A DNA stretch of 64,000 bases from Pseudoneobacillus rhizosphaerae (GTDB taxonomy: Bacteria > Bacillota > Bacilli > Bacillales > Cytobacillaceae), in the NCBI RefSeq assembly GCF_917563885.1, contig NZ_CAKJTG010000004.1, positions 183,876 to 247,875 on the forward strand, written 5' to 3'. Made by a program: the position numbers and the translations under genes. The notes under the pieces are model-generated. The model saw only the letters and a program-made list of their open reading frames with translations. It did no database searches and had not been told where the DNA came from. Below are positions 42,359-50,397 of this stretch, piece after piece (the first letter of the stretch is position 1; each line of letters begins with the position of its first letter).

Positions 42359-43120
42359 TTAAAATAAGGATAATACAACCGCGATACCCGACCCAATAGC
42401 AAACGCAGTTAGAAATGCTTCTGCTCCTTTGGATAAGCCGGACACTAAATGACCTGCCATTAAATCACGGACTGCATTGGTAATTAACAAGCCAGGGACT
42501 AAAGGCATCACTGAGCCGATAATAATTTTATCAATCTCATTTCCAATCCCTAACCAGACAAATAATAATGACAATAAGCCAATCATCGTTGCTGATAAAA
42601 ACTCAGCAAAAAACTTTATCTGGACAATTCGATGCAAATAGACGAAAAAAGTATAACCCAAACCACCAGTAAACAAGGCAGGAATAAAATCATTCCATCC
42701 TCCTTGAAACATAATTAAGAAACAGGCGCTTGAAATCGATGCGGCAGCTACTTGGATCCAAAGAGCGTACGATACGCTAACCCTCTCCATATCCTTTAAA
42801 AGCTTATGGGCTTCTGAAACAGTGAGCTCACCACTACTAATCCTTCTTGAAATACTATTAACCTGAGCTACCTTCGTTAAATCTGTTGTACGTTCCACTA
42901 TCCGAATGAGTTTTGTCTTAGTCGGTTCAACAGCTTCAATTGAGAAAACGATTCCTGTAGGAGTCACATAACTATGTGATTGCTCCACTCCAAATGAAGC
43001 AGCAATACGCGTCATTGTATCTTCCACTCGATACGTTTCCCCCCCACTTTGAAGCATAAGCTTTCCAGCAAGCAGACAAACCTCCATGATTTCATAAGTT
43101 TCCACTAATTCAGTCTTCAT
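42359..43120 (-). CDS. Threonine/serine exporter, large subunit (ThrE N-domain, YjjP-like)
   Basis: Protein of 253 residues with a soluble N-terminal DUF1212 region (about 1-115: MLQSGGETYRVEDTMTRIA; HSYVTPTGI) and about five helices with the repeat motif MPLVPGLLITNAVRDLMAG. It pairs with the small subunit to form a split ThrE exporter for threonine or serine; some homologues transport dicarboxylates. AGAGGT precedes the ATG. Confidence 0.88.
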   Translation of the reverse strand: MKTELVETYEIMEVCLLAGKLMLQSGGETYRVEDTMTRIAASFGVEQSHSYVTPTGIVFSIEAVEPTKTKLIRIVERTTDLTKVAQVNSISRRISSGELTVSEAHKLLKDMERVSVSYALWIQVAAASISSACFLIMFQGGWNDFIPALFTGGLGYTFFVYLHRIVQIKFFAEFLSATMIGLLSLLFVWLGIGNEIDKIIIGSVMPLVPGLLITNAVRDLMAGHLVSGLSKGAEAFLTAFAIGSGIAVVLSLF

Positions 43121-43190
43121 TAATTTACCTCTTTAGAAACATTCATTATTTATCGCAAGCTTATATAAAAATAGCTAAAGAAGCAATACC

Positions 43191-44384
43191 TTATATGGAT
43201 TCTGTCCATTCCGTTTGTTTTCGAGACTTTCTACTATATTTCTTGCTCCACGAGTAGGTGAGAAGTCCCAATACAATAACAACCTGGATAATTACAAAAA
43301 CAGAATCTAAAAATTCTACACTATTAATTGGTGATTTTAACCCTGGAGTTACTTTTAATAAAGTATAGACGACTTGCGGAAAATAATAAAAGAAAAATAA
43401 CAAAACAGTCATCAATAATCCAATGATATAAAAAACTGAAAACATATAGATTATTCTCTTTTCACCTTCAAAAACTGTCACTTCTTTTTTTCTATTAAAA
43501 ATAAATCCTTTAGTATTTTCCATAAGATTATGGCAGCCTGTGACATTTTCAAGTACATAATATAAATCTGTTTTCAAATAAACACAGCATTGATAGATAA
43601 ACCTAATAACAACATGAAAAACAATAAACGCCATTACACTAATAAAAATCTCTGGAGCTTCTGGAAAAAGTAATGGAGTGAGTAGAGCAACAAATAAAAT
43701 AACTTGGTCAAAGCCCAAACCTGCAAGATACAATTGAATGCGATTCTTTGATGGCAACTTCCATCCCAGAGATAAATCTGTTTCTAGAACAAGCAAAAAC
43801 AATCTGTGACCAACTTCTAGTTTAGTTGGGAGCCCGTGTGCCCTTATCGCCAGAATATGACCAAATTCATGAATTAGAATCAGAATTCCACCTAACACAA
43901 ACCAAAGAATAATATTCTGGAACATGTAGTCAAAAACAAACACATCTTTGTATCTTGGGAAAAGCTGCGGTTTTAAAATGAAAAGTAAAATATTCAGTAA
44001 GAATAAAATACAATAACCAATTATAGCGGCCTTATTGAAGAATAGGTTAGCAAACTTCTGGGAGACCCAAGCTAATTTTTCTTTTTCCTTCTTTCTCAAT
44101 CCCGTTCCTATCTTCTCACCATCAACTTCTTCAACCAATTCAAGTTCTAATAACTGCTCAACAAATTCTATGATATTAACATCTTCTTGGGGATATTCTG
44201 CCTTTAATTTCCGCTCAATGTCTTCCAATCCAAAGCCTTCAGATATTTTATGAATAGCAGCAACACAAATCTCGGGCATTTCATAAAATTCTTCTGTAGT
44301 CTGGTCCTCTATGATATAAAACTTTTTTTCTTTTCTAATTTCAAATGGATGCAATTTTATTTTAGAATGATAATTAATTTCCAT
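43191..44384 (-). CDS. Membrane metalloprotease, PqqD-like plus M50 (peptide maturation type)
   Basis: Protein of 397 residues. The N-terminal about 90 residues (FYEMPEICVAAIHKI; LEDIERKLKAEYPQEDVNIIEFVEQL, key part YPQEDVNIIEFVEQL) form a PqqD-like domain of the type that binds RiPP precursors. About eight helices follow, with the zinc motif HEFGH in ILIHEFGHILAIRAHGLP (about 170-174) and a later Asp region. This architecture is found in peptide-maturation proteases such as YydH. The 19-residue peptide gene directly upstream is the natural substrate candidate. No radical SAM, lanthionine synthetase or ABC exporter is adjacent. Confidence 0.8.
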   Translation of the reverse strand: MEINYHSKIKLHPFEIRKEKKFYIIEDQTTEEFYEMPEICVAAIHKISEGFGLEDIERKLKAEYPQEDVNIIEFVEQLLELELVEEVDGEKIGTGLRKKEKEKLAWVSQKFANLFFNKAAIIGYCILFLLNILLFILKPQLFPRYKDVFVFDYMFQNIILWFVLGGILILIHEFGHILAIRAHGLPTKLEVGHRLFLLVLETDLSLGWKLPSKNRIQLYLAGLGFDQVILFVALLTPLLFPEAPEIFISVMAFIVFHVVIRFIYQCCVYLKTDLYYVLENVTGCHNLMENTKGFIFNRKKEVTVFEGEKRIIYMFSVFYIIGLLMTVLLFFFYYFPQVVYTLLKVTPGLKSPINSVEFLDSVFVIIQVVIVLGLLTYSWSKKYSRKSRKQTEWTESI

Positions 44385-44434
44385 TTAGTCACCACTTTTA
44401 TGAAAATATAATTAGAAGATAAAGAAATAAAATA

Positions 44435-44458
44435 GAGGATGCAAACAATTGCATCCTC
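44435..44458 (-). terminator. Terminator/attenuator between peptide gene and M50 protease
   Basis: Perfect 10-bp stem GAGGATGCAA (44435-44444) with TTGCATCCTC (44449-44458) and a 4-base loop, followed on the minus strand by a T-rich tail (TATTTTATTT). It begins 17 bases after the peptide stop codon. Partial termination would give much more peptide than protease. Confidence 0.8.
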
Positions 44459-44475
44459 AGATAATATTTATTATC

Positions 44476-44535
44476 TTAACCCCATAAACACCACCAGCAG
44501 GTTAATTTCAACTTAGATAGCTTTCGGATTTTCAT
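44476..44535 (-). CDS. 19-residue Cys/Trp-rich peptide (candidate signal or RiPP precursor)
   Basis: A short frame, MKIRKLSKLKLTCWWCLWG, starts with ATG at 44535, nine bases after a strong CGGAGGGG site, and ends TAA. The first 11 residues are basic and amphipathic like a leader; the last 7 (CWWCLWG) have two Cys and three Trp. It lies 65 bases after the HD-GYP gene and before the terminator and the PqqD/M50 protease gene, the usual arrangement of a peptide precursor with its processing enzyme. A possible own promoter (TAGACG, 16 bases, TAGAAT) overlaps the HD-GYP end. Alternatively it is a leader peptide for attenuation. Confidence 0.65.
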   Translation of the reverse strand: MKIRKLSKLKLTCWWCLWG

Positions 44536-44599
44536 CTATTTTCACCCCTCCGAAAAAAATTCTTTCTAATATACATTCTACCATCTAAAATATTTTCGT

Positions 44600-45748
44600 C
44601 TACTGGAATTTACTGTGCGTTTTTGTCCATTTAGAGAACGACTTAATAAATACTTCTACAAGATCTGGATCAAATTGTGTACCCTTTCCTTCAATAATAC
44701 GAGAGTACGCTTCTTCTATAGAAAGCGCAGACCTATAAGATCTAGAAGAAGTCATGGCATCAAAGGCATCTGCAATAGAAACTACTCTTGCTAATATAGG
44801 AATATCTTTCTCCTTTAATTGGTCTGGGTATCCATTTCCATCCCAACGCTCATGATGTGAGCGAATAACATTAATATGAGCTGATAACCCTTCCACATCT
44901 TTTACCGCTTCTGCCCCAACTGCAGGATGTGTCTTAATTATTTCGTATTCTTCATTTGTTAATTGAGTTGGCTTCATAAGTATTTGATCTGGAATATGGA
45001 TTTTACCAATATCATGTAGTAAGCATGCATAATTAAAAGCTTTTAAATCTTCCTTTGAGAATAACCTTGTTTCTTTTGCGAGAACTTGTGCATATTCAGC
45101 AACTCTTTCACTATGACCTCTTGTATATGGGTCTTTAAGCTCTAACGTTGCGATTACACCTTTTACAATGCCTATAAGCTGTTGATCATACGAATTTTTA
45201 ATTGCATCAACATGCCCTTTAAACCGATTAAGAAAGATAAATGAAATGAATGACACTACAAAAACAACAATAATCGCCGTCATTATTTGAGGGTTTTGAA
45301 GACCAATACCTAACAAAATATATCTTGCCATAGTTCCTAATGTGACAAACCAAAAGAACCTGCTGTTCACAAAAATTGGGGCAAATAATATAATAAACAT
45401 TTCTGCAATATTGCCACTTTTGAAATCAATATCTTTACCCAAATAATAAATTAAATCACTGACCGTCGTTAGAAATAAATAGGTTGCTGAAATAATGTAC
45501 TTGCTTAGGTACCCCTTATTATTTCTATTTAAATAATAAACTAAGGGCAATAAACCAATGATAATGACATAGATCACATAATAGAGATTATTTTGAAACC
45601 CTATTTTTTCATGAGTAAAATACAACGGCCTAATTAAATAATATAATAAGTCATATGATACCGAAATTAAATAAAACAAGGTAATAAACCAGGTTAATGT
45701 ACGCTGTTCTTCATTTCTTAGCTCGGAGTCAATTCTTTGTTTATGCAT
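44600..45748 (-). CDS. HD-GYP phosphodiesterase with six-helix membrane sensor
   Basis: Protein of 382 residues. Six transmembrane helices (about 18-190) are homologous to those of the upstream kinase (shared pattern SYDLLYY, GLLPLVYYL, NIAEMFIILFAPIF). A short linker leads to a complete HD-GYP domain with HSERVAEYA, HDIGK and HHERWDGNGYPD, so c-di-GMP hydrolysis is expected. The ATG at 45748 is six bases after GAGGT; an in-frame ATG at 45760 lacks a site. Co-directional with the kinase gene 34 bases upstream. The shared sensor suggests both respond to the same ligand. Confidence 0.85.
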   Translation of the reverse strand: MHKQRIDSELRNEEQRTLTWFITLFYLISVSYDLLYYLIRPLYFTHEKIGFQNNLYYVIYVIIIGLLPLVYYLNRNNKGYLSKYIISATYLFLTTVSDLIYYLGKDIDFKSGNIAEMFIILFAPIFVNSRFFWFVTLGTMARYILLGIGLQNPQIMTAIIVVFVVSFISFIFLNRFKGHVDAIKNSYDQQLIGIVKGVIATLELKDPYTRGHSERVAEYAQVLAKETRLFSKEDLKAFNYACLLHDIGKIHIPDQILMKPTQLTNEEYEIIKTHPAVGAEAVKDVEGLSAHINVIRSHHERWDGNGYPDQLKEKDIPILARVVSIADAFDAMTSSRSYRSALSIEEAYSRIIEGKGTQFDPDLVEVFIKSFSKWTKTHSKFQ

Positions 45749-45781
45749 GCTATACCTCATATTTATTAATAAAATTTTAAT

Positions 45782-47011
45782 TCAATTCATAGGTAAATTA
45801 ATTTCTACTACTGTTCCTTTGCCAACATTGCTTTTAAAATTTATCTTACCGTTATGTTTCTCAATAATATTAAAAGTTACTAATAATCCCAAACCATTAC
45901 CATCTTCCTTAGTGGTAAAAAACGGCTGACCTATTTTTGGCAATTTTTCTTCCTCTATTCCCTGGCCTTCATCCTCAATTAAAATAGCTAACGTCTCGTT
46001 TTCTTTTATCTTAGATGAAATATTAATAACTCCTCCTGATGGCATGGACTCTATCGCATTTTTAATAAGGTTGATGAAAACTTGCTTAAGCTGGTTTTCA
46101 TCACAATTTATTAAAGGAAGATGGCTAATATCCATATTGATAATCACATCATTTGATTGTGCAATTGGATTTAGAATTTTAGCAACATATTCAATAATTC
46201 CTTCAATGTTATTACTTACCATCACAGATAATTTAGGTTTACCTACATACATTAAATCATTAACAATTAAATTGATTCGCTCGATTTCATTTTCCATTAT
46301 TTTGAAAAACTCTTTCTCATCTGGAAATTTTTCACGCTGAAGTTGAGTAAAGCCTTTTAATGAGGCTAAAGGATTTCTAATTTCATGACCAATAGAAGTA
46401 GCTAATTGGCCTACTAATGCTAGCTTTTCCTTCTGACGAAGATCCTCATTAACTTTTTCCATTGTCTTAATATAGGAAATAAATCTAGATAAAAACAAAT
46501 AAGAAATTGCAGCTAATACTGTAAATATAACAAGTCCTAATAATAAATATGAATCTTGTAACACGAATCCGTATACGATATATTTAAATGCAATTGACCC
46601 ATAAACAACCCAAAAGAATTTTTTACTCATAAATAAGGGCGTAAATAGAATAGCAAACATTTCAACGATATTCGCAGAATTAAATGGACCATCATTTCCA
46701 ATGTACAGCATTAAATTACTTATTAAGTCTAATGAATTATAGACAATAAATATTAGGTATTTTGCTGCATAGGGATTTCCCCTTTTTAGTAAATAAATTG
46801 CAACTGGAAGCAAACCTAAAACAATTATATGCAACCAAATACCCATACTTCCTTTTGGGAACCCTGTTTCATAATTATCATTTACCATCGGCAACCCATA
46901 ATAATAAAACAAGTCATATGATAAAAAAATTATATAAAATAACCATATAAAAAGCTTTGCTGCCTTAATTTCTTCAGTTACGAATTTGTTTAGTCTATTT
47001 TCAGCACTCAT
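45782..47011 (-). CDS. Sporulation-type sensor histidine kinase with six-helix membrane sensor
   Basis: Kinase of 409 residues with six transmembrane helices (about 20-180), no large extracellular domain, and HisKA plus HATPase domains. The phospho-acceptor motif GQLATSIGHEIRNPLASLKGF (His about 209) resembles the Spo0F-phosphorylating kinases (KinB also has six helices). No response regulator gene is adjacent, so it is an orphan kinase that may feed the phosphorelay. AAAGGGAG precedes the ATG. It is the first gene of the run kinase, HD-GYP, peptide, protease. Direct repeats lie in its upstream region. Confidence 0.85.
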   Translation of the reverse strand: MSAENRLNKFVTEEIKAAKLFIWLFYIIFLSYDLFYYYGLPMVNDNYETGFPKGSMGIWLHIIVLGLLPVAIYLLKRGNPYAAKYLIFIVYNSLDLISNLMLYIGNDGPFNSANIVEMFAILFTPLFMSKKFFWVVYGSIAFKYIVYGFVLQDSYLLLGLVIFTVLAAISYLFLSRFISYIKTMEKVNEDLRQKEKLALVGQLATSIGHEIRNPLASLKGFTQLQREKFPDEKEFFKIMENEIERINLIVNDLMYVGKPKLSVMVSNNIEGIIEYVAKILNPIAQSNDVIINMDISHLPLINCDENQLKQVFINLIKNAIESMPSGGVINISSKIKENETLAILIEDEGQGIEEEKLPKIGQPFFTTKEDGNGLGLLVTFNIIEKHNGKINFKSNVGKGTVVEINLPMN

Positions 47012-47078
47012 GTTAAACTCCCTTTATGATAGAAAATAAGGTCCATACCCTATGACATCACTTCCATTTTATACGAAA

Positions 47079-47120
47079 AATTTGTAGAATGTTGGTATTT
47101 TTTATCGAAATTTGTAGAAT
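47079..47120. promoter_or_regulatory. Direct repeats upstream of the orphan kinase gene
   Basis: AATTTGTAGAAT occurs at 47079-47090 and again at 47109-47120, exactly 30 bp (about three helical turns) apart, each preceded by CGAAA. The first copy lies just behind a TATAAA -10-like sequence of the kinase gene (47068-47073). TGTAGAA differs by one base from the Spo0A box TGTCGAA. A regulator binding both copies is a possibility only. Confidence 0.45.
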
Positions 47121-47213
47121 TTTTATTACAACAGTTTAATATTAACTTCTCATTGGGTATATTAGCAATATCTACCTATGGTTTATTTCCCTTTCAGTAC
47201 TTTTCCACTACTT

Positions 47214-47242
47214 TTGGTGAGGAACTCTATATATGCTATAAT
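47214..47242 (+). promoter_or_regulatory. Candidate promoter of the 156-aa gene
   Basis: TTGGTG (47214-47219) and a perfect TATAAT (47237-47242) with a 17-base spacer, about 35 bases before the TTG start at 47276. This argues that the reading frame upstream of 47276 is not translated. Confidence 0.6.
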
Positions 47243-47275
47243 GAACCAATCATACTAGAAAGATGTGAAGGTCTA

Positions 47276-47746
47276 TTGCTTACTTTTGAAGAAAAAATTG
47301 CCATTATTGAATCATTCCCAGAATTACAACGAAAAAATGTGTCACTAGGTCGAGTGAATTACCACTTCGAAGAAAGTGCATCAGATAAAAAAAATGTTGT
47401 GTACCATTTACACCCAAAGGGAAATGGATTTGTATATGCTGAATATTTACAAGGATATGAAATTGACGATAAAGGGATGGTTAACATCCGTGACTTCTCG
47501 GCTGAGGAGCTTCGTTCTATCATTCAAAAGTCGATTCTCTCTCTTACACCAAAAAGCTCGGTAGAGGATGCCATTATAGGTGATAATAAGGAAGAAAAAT
47601 GGATTGATGCCGAAAACAACTCCCTTATCCTTATAGAAGAAGATGAGATGTGGAATATATATTTTGGATTAAATTTAGATAATACGTTTAACTCGTATGA
47701 GGAAGCAACTGAATATTTACTTGAAGAAGGCTTTAAAAGGTTATAA
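47276..47746 (+). CDS. Hypothetical soluble protein, about 156 aa
   Basis: The frame is open from 47153, but the first part lacks a ribosome binding site and contains a promoter-like sequence. The TTG at 47276 behind GAAGGT gives a more natural start, MLTFEEKIAIIESFPELQRKN. The protein is acidic and soluble, with SLGRVNYHFEESASDKK and HLHPKGNGFVYA as conserved-looking motifs. I recall similar Bacillaceae hypothetical proteins but no function. It is divergent from the kinase gene and shares the control region with it. A strong terminator follows. Confidence 0.65.
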   Translation: MLTFEEKIAIIESFPELQRKNVSLGRVNYHFEESASDKKNVVYHLHPKGNGFVYAEYLQGYEIDDKGMVNIRDFSAEELRSIIQKSILSLTPKSSVEDAIIGDNKEEKWIDAENNSLILIEEDEMWNIYFGLNLDNTFNSYEEATEYLLEEGFKRL

Positions 47747-47754
47747 ACCTAGAT

Positions 47755-47783
47755 AAAATACCTCGGAGACTCCGAGGTATTTT
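47755..47783. terminator. Bidirectional terminator
   Basis: Perfect 13-bp stem AAAATACCTCGGA (47755-47767) with its complement (47771-47783), a 3-base loop and a T-rich tail, between convergent genes. Confidence 0.9.
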
Positions 47784-47814
47784 TATTTTTCACATGAAAG
47801 CCTAATAATGACTA

Positions 47815-48801
47815 TTACAGTTTGTCCGCAGGAAAGACTAGCCCAACTTGTTTTCTTACCTCTTCAGTAATTTCTGCCGTTAGTTTCGAATGAAAAAATG
47901 AATTTATTTGTGACTCAGTCTTATTGGATTGTATGAGTTGAATAAATTCCTCCACTTCATAAAACATATGTGGGTGTTCCTGTACCTGGCTAATATCCTC
48001 CACTGTCCCATCCTTGTACCTAATTTCGATTTTATCCGGAGTAGAAATTTGATCAATTAGAATGCTTCCTTTTTCCCCTTGGATTTCAGAAGGAATAAAG
48101 GAATGATTGATTTTAGAATGCAATACGACTGCATCCATCTCTTCATATTGAAAAAGAATACTCCCTTCCCCATCTACGCCTGAATCTAGCATGACCCCTG
48201 TTGCCTTTACTGCCTTTGGCTTTCCAAATAATACAACCATTGGATAGATGCCATATACCCCAAGATCCATTATCGAGCCATTGGAAAAGGCAGGATTAAA
48301 CGCATTTAAAATGTTCCCTTGTTTATAGGCGTCATAACGGGAAGAATATTGACAGTAGTTTGCAAAGTAGCGACGAACTTTGCCAATCTTATGTAAGTTT
48401 TCTTGAATACTTTTAAAATTAGGCGTTACCGTGGACTTCATTGCTTCCATAAGTAAAACTTTATGTTCTTGGGCTGCTTTTTGCATCGCCTCTACCTCTT
48501 TTGTGTTCGAAGCCATTGGTTTTTCGCATAGTACGTGTTTACCATTCGATAAAAACGTAATCGCTTGACTGGCATGTAACGAGTTTGGACTTGCAATATA
48601 AACGGCATCAATCTTATCGCTTTTTGCCATTTCCTCTAGGTTTGTATAGGAAACCTCTACTCCATACTTGGCTGCAAACTCATTCGCTGTCTCTTCTTTT
48701 CTTGAATAAACTGCACTTAAAGTAAATTCCTTTAAATTTTTTACAGACTCCAATAACTGTACAGTAATAAAATTTGTGCCAACAATACCGAAGCGAATCA
48801 T
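47815..48801 (-). CDS. Gfo/Idh/MocA family NAD(P)-dependent oxidoreductase
   Basis: Two-domain dehydrogenase of 328 residues. The N-terminal Rossmann fold has IVGTNFITVQLL as the dinucleotide loop and AVYIASPNSLHASQAI. The family motif EKPMASN follows (catalytic Lys in CEKP). The C-terminal domain contains GVYGIYPMVVLFG. The substrate is a sugar, inositol or related polyol but cannot be named. Monocistronic, with GAGGG before the ATG. Confidence 0.88.
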   Translation of the reverse strand: MIRFGIVGTNFITVQLLESVKNLKEFTLSAVYSRKEETANEFAAKYGVEVSYTNLEEMAKSDKIDAVYIASPNSLHASQAITFLSNGKHVLCEKPMASNTKEVEAMQKAAQEHKVLLMEAMKSTVTPNFKSIQENLHKIGKVRRYFANYCQYSSRYDAYKQGNILNAFNPAFSNGSIMDLGVYGIYPMVVLFGKPKAVKATGVMLDSGVDGEGSILFQYEEMDAVVLHSKINHSFIPSEIQGEKGSILIDQISTPDKIEIRYKDGTVEDISQVQEHPHMFYEVEEFIQLIQSNKTESQINSFFHSKLTAEITEEVRKQVGLVFPADKL

Positions 48802-48912
48802 TTTAACTACCCTCTTTGTTTAAAATTAAAGTTTAAAATTAAATAGCTGTATGGCAAAAATCCAAGCAAACTAGACTACCTTTAGATAAACTCTATTTTA
48901 ACACACAAAAAA

Positions 48913-48936
48913 ATCCAATCATAAGTATGATTGAAT
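48913..48936 (-). terminator. Terminator of the amino-acid ABC transporter operon
   Basis: Stem CAATCATA/TATGATTG (48916-48923, 48926-48933) extended by ATC/GAT-like pairs. On the minus strand a seven-T run follows. Confidence 0.8.
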
Positions 48937-48948
48937 TTCCCCATTAAG

Positions 48949-49671
48949 CTATAGCACCTTACTTAAGAACGACTTTGTCCGATTGTGTTGTGGATTTTCA
49001 AATAGCTGCTTCGGTTCATTTTCTTCAACAATTACTCCGCCATCCATAAAAATAACTCGATCCCCTACTTCGCGAGCAAAGCCCATTTCATGAGTTACAA
49101 CGATCATGGTCATTCCTTCTTTAGCAAGCTGCTTCATGACCTCAAGAACCTCTCCGACCATTTCAGGATCCAATGCCGAGGTTGGCTCGTCAAACAGCAT
49201 AATCTTTGGCTCCATCGCGAGTGCCCTAGCAATCGCTACACGCTGTTTTTGTCCTCCAGATAAGGAGCTTGGATAAGCATTTGCTTTATCCTCTAAGCCT
49301 ACCTTCTGTAATAATTGAAGTCCTTTTTCTTTTGAGCTTTGGACTGAAGATTTACGAACCTTTAGTGGTGCCAACATGATGTTATCTAAAACTGTCATGT
49401 GTGGAAATAAGTGAAAATGCTGGAATACCATCCCAACCTCTGTTCTTACTTCATTAATATTTGTTTTTTTATCGGCAACATCTTTTCCTTCAACAAAAAT
49501 ATGCCCATCTGTAATCGTCTCTAGTTGGTTAATGCAGCGAAGGAAGGTAGATTTTCCAGACCCTGAAGGACCAATAACTACTACAACCTCTTGCGGTTGG
49601 ATGACAACATTGATATCCTTTAAAACTTCATGTTGACCAAATGATTTTTTCAATTTCTCTACTTTAATCAT
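48949..49671 (-). CDS. Amino-acid ABC transporter ATPase (GlnQ-like)
   Basis: ATPase of 240 residues with Walker [11 protein letters not shown]-loop [14 protein letters not shown], signature [15 protein letters not shown], Walker [15 protein letters not shown] and H-loop VTHEM. This is the standard polar amino-acid uptake ATPase. It overlaps the permease gene by 4 bases and is the last gene of the three-gene operon. Confidence 0.93.
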   Translation of the reverse strand: MIKVEKLKKSFGQHEVLKDINVVIQPQEVVVVIGPSGSGKSTFLRCINQLETITDGHIFVEGKDVADKKTNINEVRTEVGMVFQHFHLFPHMTVLDNIMLAPLKVRKSSVQSSKEKGLQLLQKVGLEDKANAYPSSLSGGQKQRVAIARALAMEPKIMLFDEPTSALDPEMVGEVLEVMKQLAKEGMTMIVVTHEMGFAREVGDRVIFMDGGVIVEENEPKQLFENPQHNRTKSFLSKVL

Positions 49672-50324
49672 TCCGTTGTCAGCCTCCTTTCAAGACGGTT
49701 TAAGAAGTAAGTTAAGGTCACAGTCAAAACTAAATAAATGACAGCGGCAGTTAAATAAGGTTCCCAAACTCGGTAATATTGTCCTTTTGCAAGTCCAACA
49801 TAGTACATTAATTCTGGAGCTGCCACAATCGAAATTAAAGATGAATCCTTTAGTAAGACGATGAATTCATTTCCTAGAGGTGGTATCATCCGTTTAAAAG
49901 CTTGAGGTAAAATAACATATCGCATCGCTTGAACATGATTCATTCCTAAAGAGCGTGCAGCTTCCATTTGTCCTTTATCTATCGATTGAATACCAGCTCG
50001 GAAGATTTCAGATATATACGCGGCTGCATTTAATGAAAGAGCCATAATCCCAGCCAAAATTGCATTTGTACCATCAACGAAAAATGTCACTACACCAAAG
50101 TGAATGATTAATATTTGGACGAGCAATGGTGTACCACGAAAAAAAGTAATATACACTTTAAATGGAAAGGCTAACCATTTATTTTTCATCATATTTCCTA
50201 GTCCTATAAATAATCCTAGGATCGTCCCAATAACAGTTCCTACTAGTGAAAGACCAATTGTCAGTAAGGTACCCTTTAAAAACAACGGTGCATATTCTAC
50301 TATGATGTCAAACCGAAAATCCAT
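49668..50324 (-). CDS. Amino-acid ABC transporter permease
   Basis: His/Glu/Gln-type permease of 218 residues with about five helices. The family motif near the start ([23 protein letters not shown], key part [12 protein letters not shown]), [12 protein letters not shown] and the EAA loop ([22 protein letters not shown], key part [12 protein letters not shown]) are present. The frame is open to 50339, but the ATG at 50324 follows GAGGGGGG. Confidence 0.92.
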   Translation of the reverse strand: MDFRFDIIVEYAPLFLKGTLLTIGLSLVGTVIGTILGLFIGLGNMMKNKWLAFPFKVYITFFRGTPLLVQILIIHFGVVTFFVDGTNAILAGIMALSLNAAAYISEIFRAGIQSIDKGQMEAARSLGMNHVQAMRYVILPQAFKRMIPPLGNEFIVLLKDSSLISIVAAPELMYYVGLAKGQYYRVWEPYLTAAVIYLVLTVTLTYFLNRLERRLTTE

Positions 50325-50345
50325 GATGTCCCCCCTCAAATACCA

Positions 50346-50379
50346 AAATGGCGTAACGCATTTCAGAGTTACGCCATTT
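50346..50379 (-). terminator. Intercistronic hairpin between binding-protein and permease genes
   Basis: Perfect 12-bp stem AAATGGCGTAAC (50346-50357) with its complement (50368-50379), followed on the minus strand by TTTTGG. Such hairpins let the binding protein be made in excess over the membrane parts. Confidence 0.75.
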
Positions 50380-50397
50380 CACATTTTTCATATTGAG

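Noticed and set aside
44476-44535. ComX-type pheromone
   Set aside because: The Trp-containing end is suggestive, but there is no comQ isoprenyltransferase or comP/comA pair, and the precursor is much shorter than ComX.
47153-47275. N-terminal extension of the hypothetical protein at 47276
   Set aside because: No ribosome binding site precedes the TTG at 47153, and a promoter-like TTGGTG-17-TATAAT lies inside this part.
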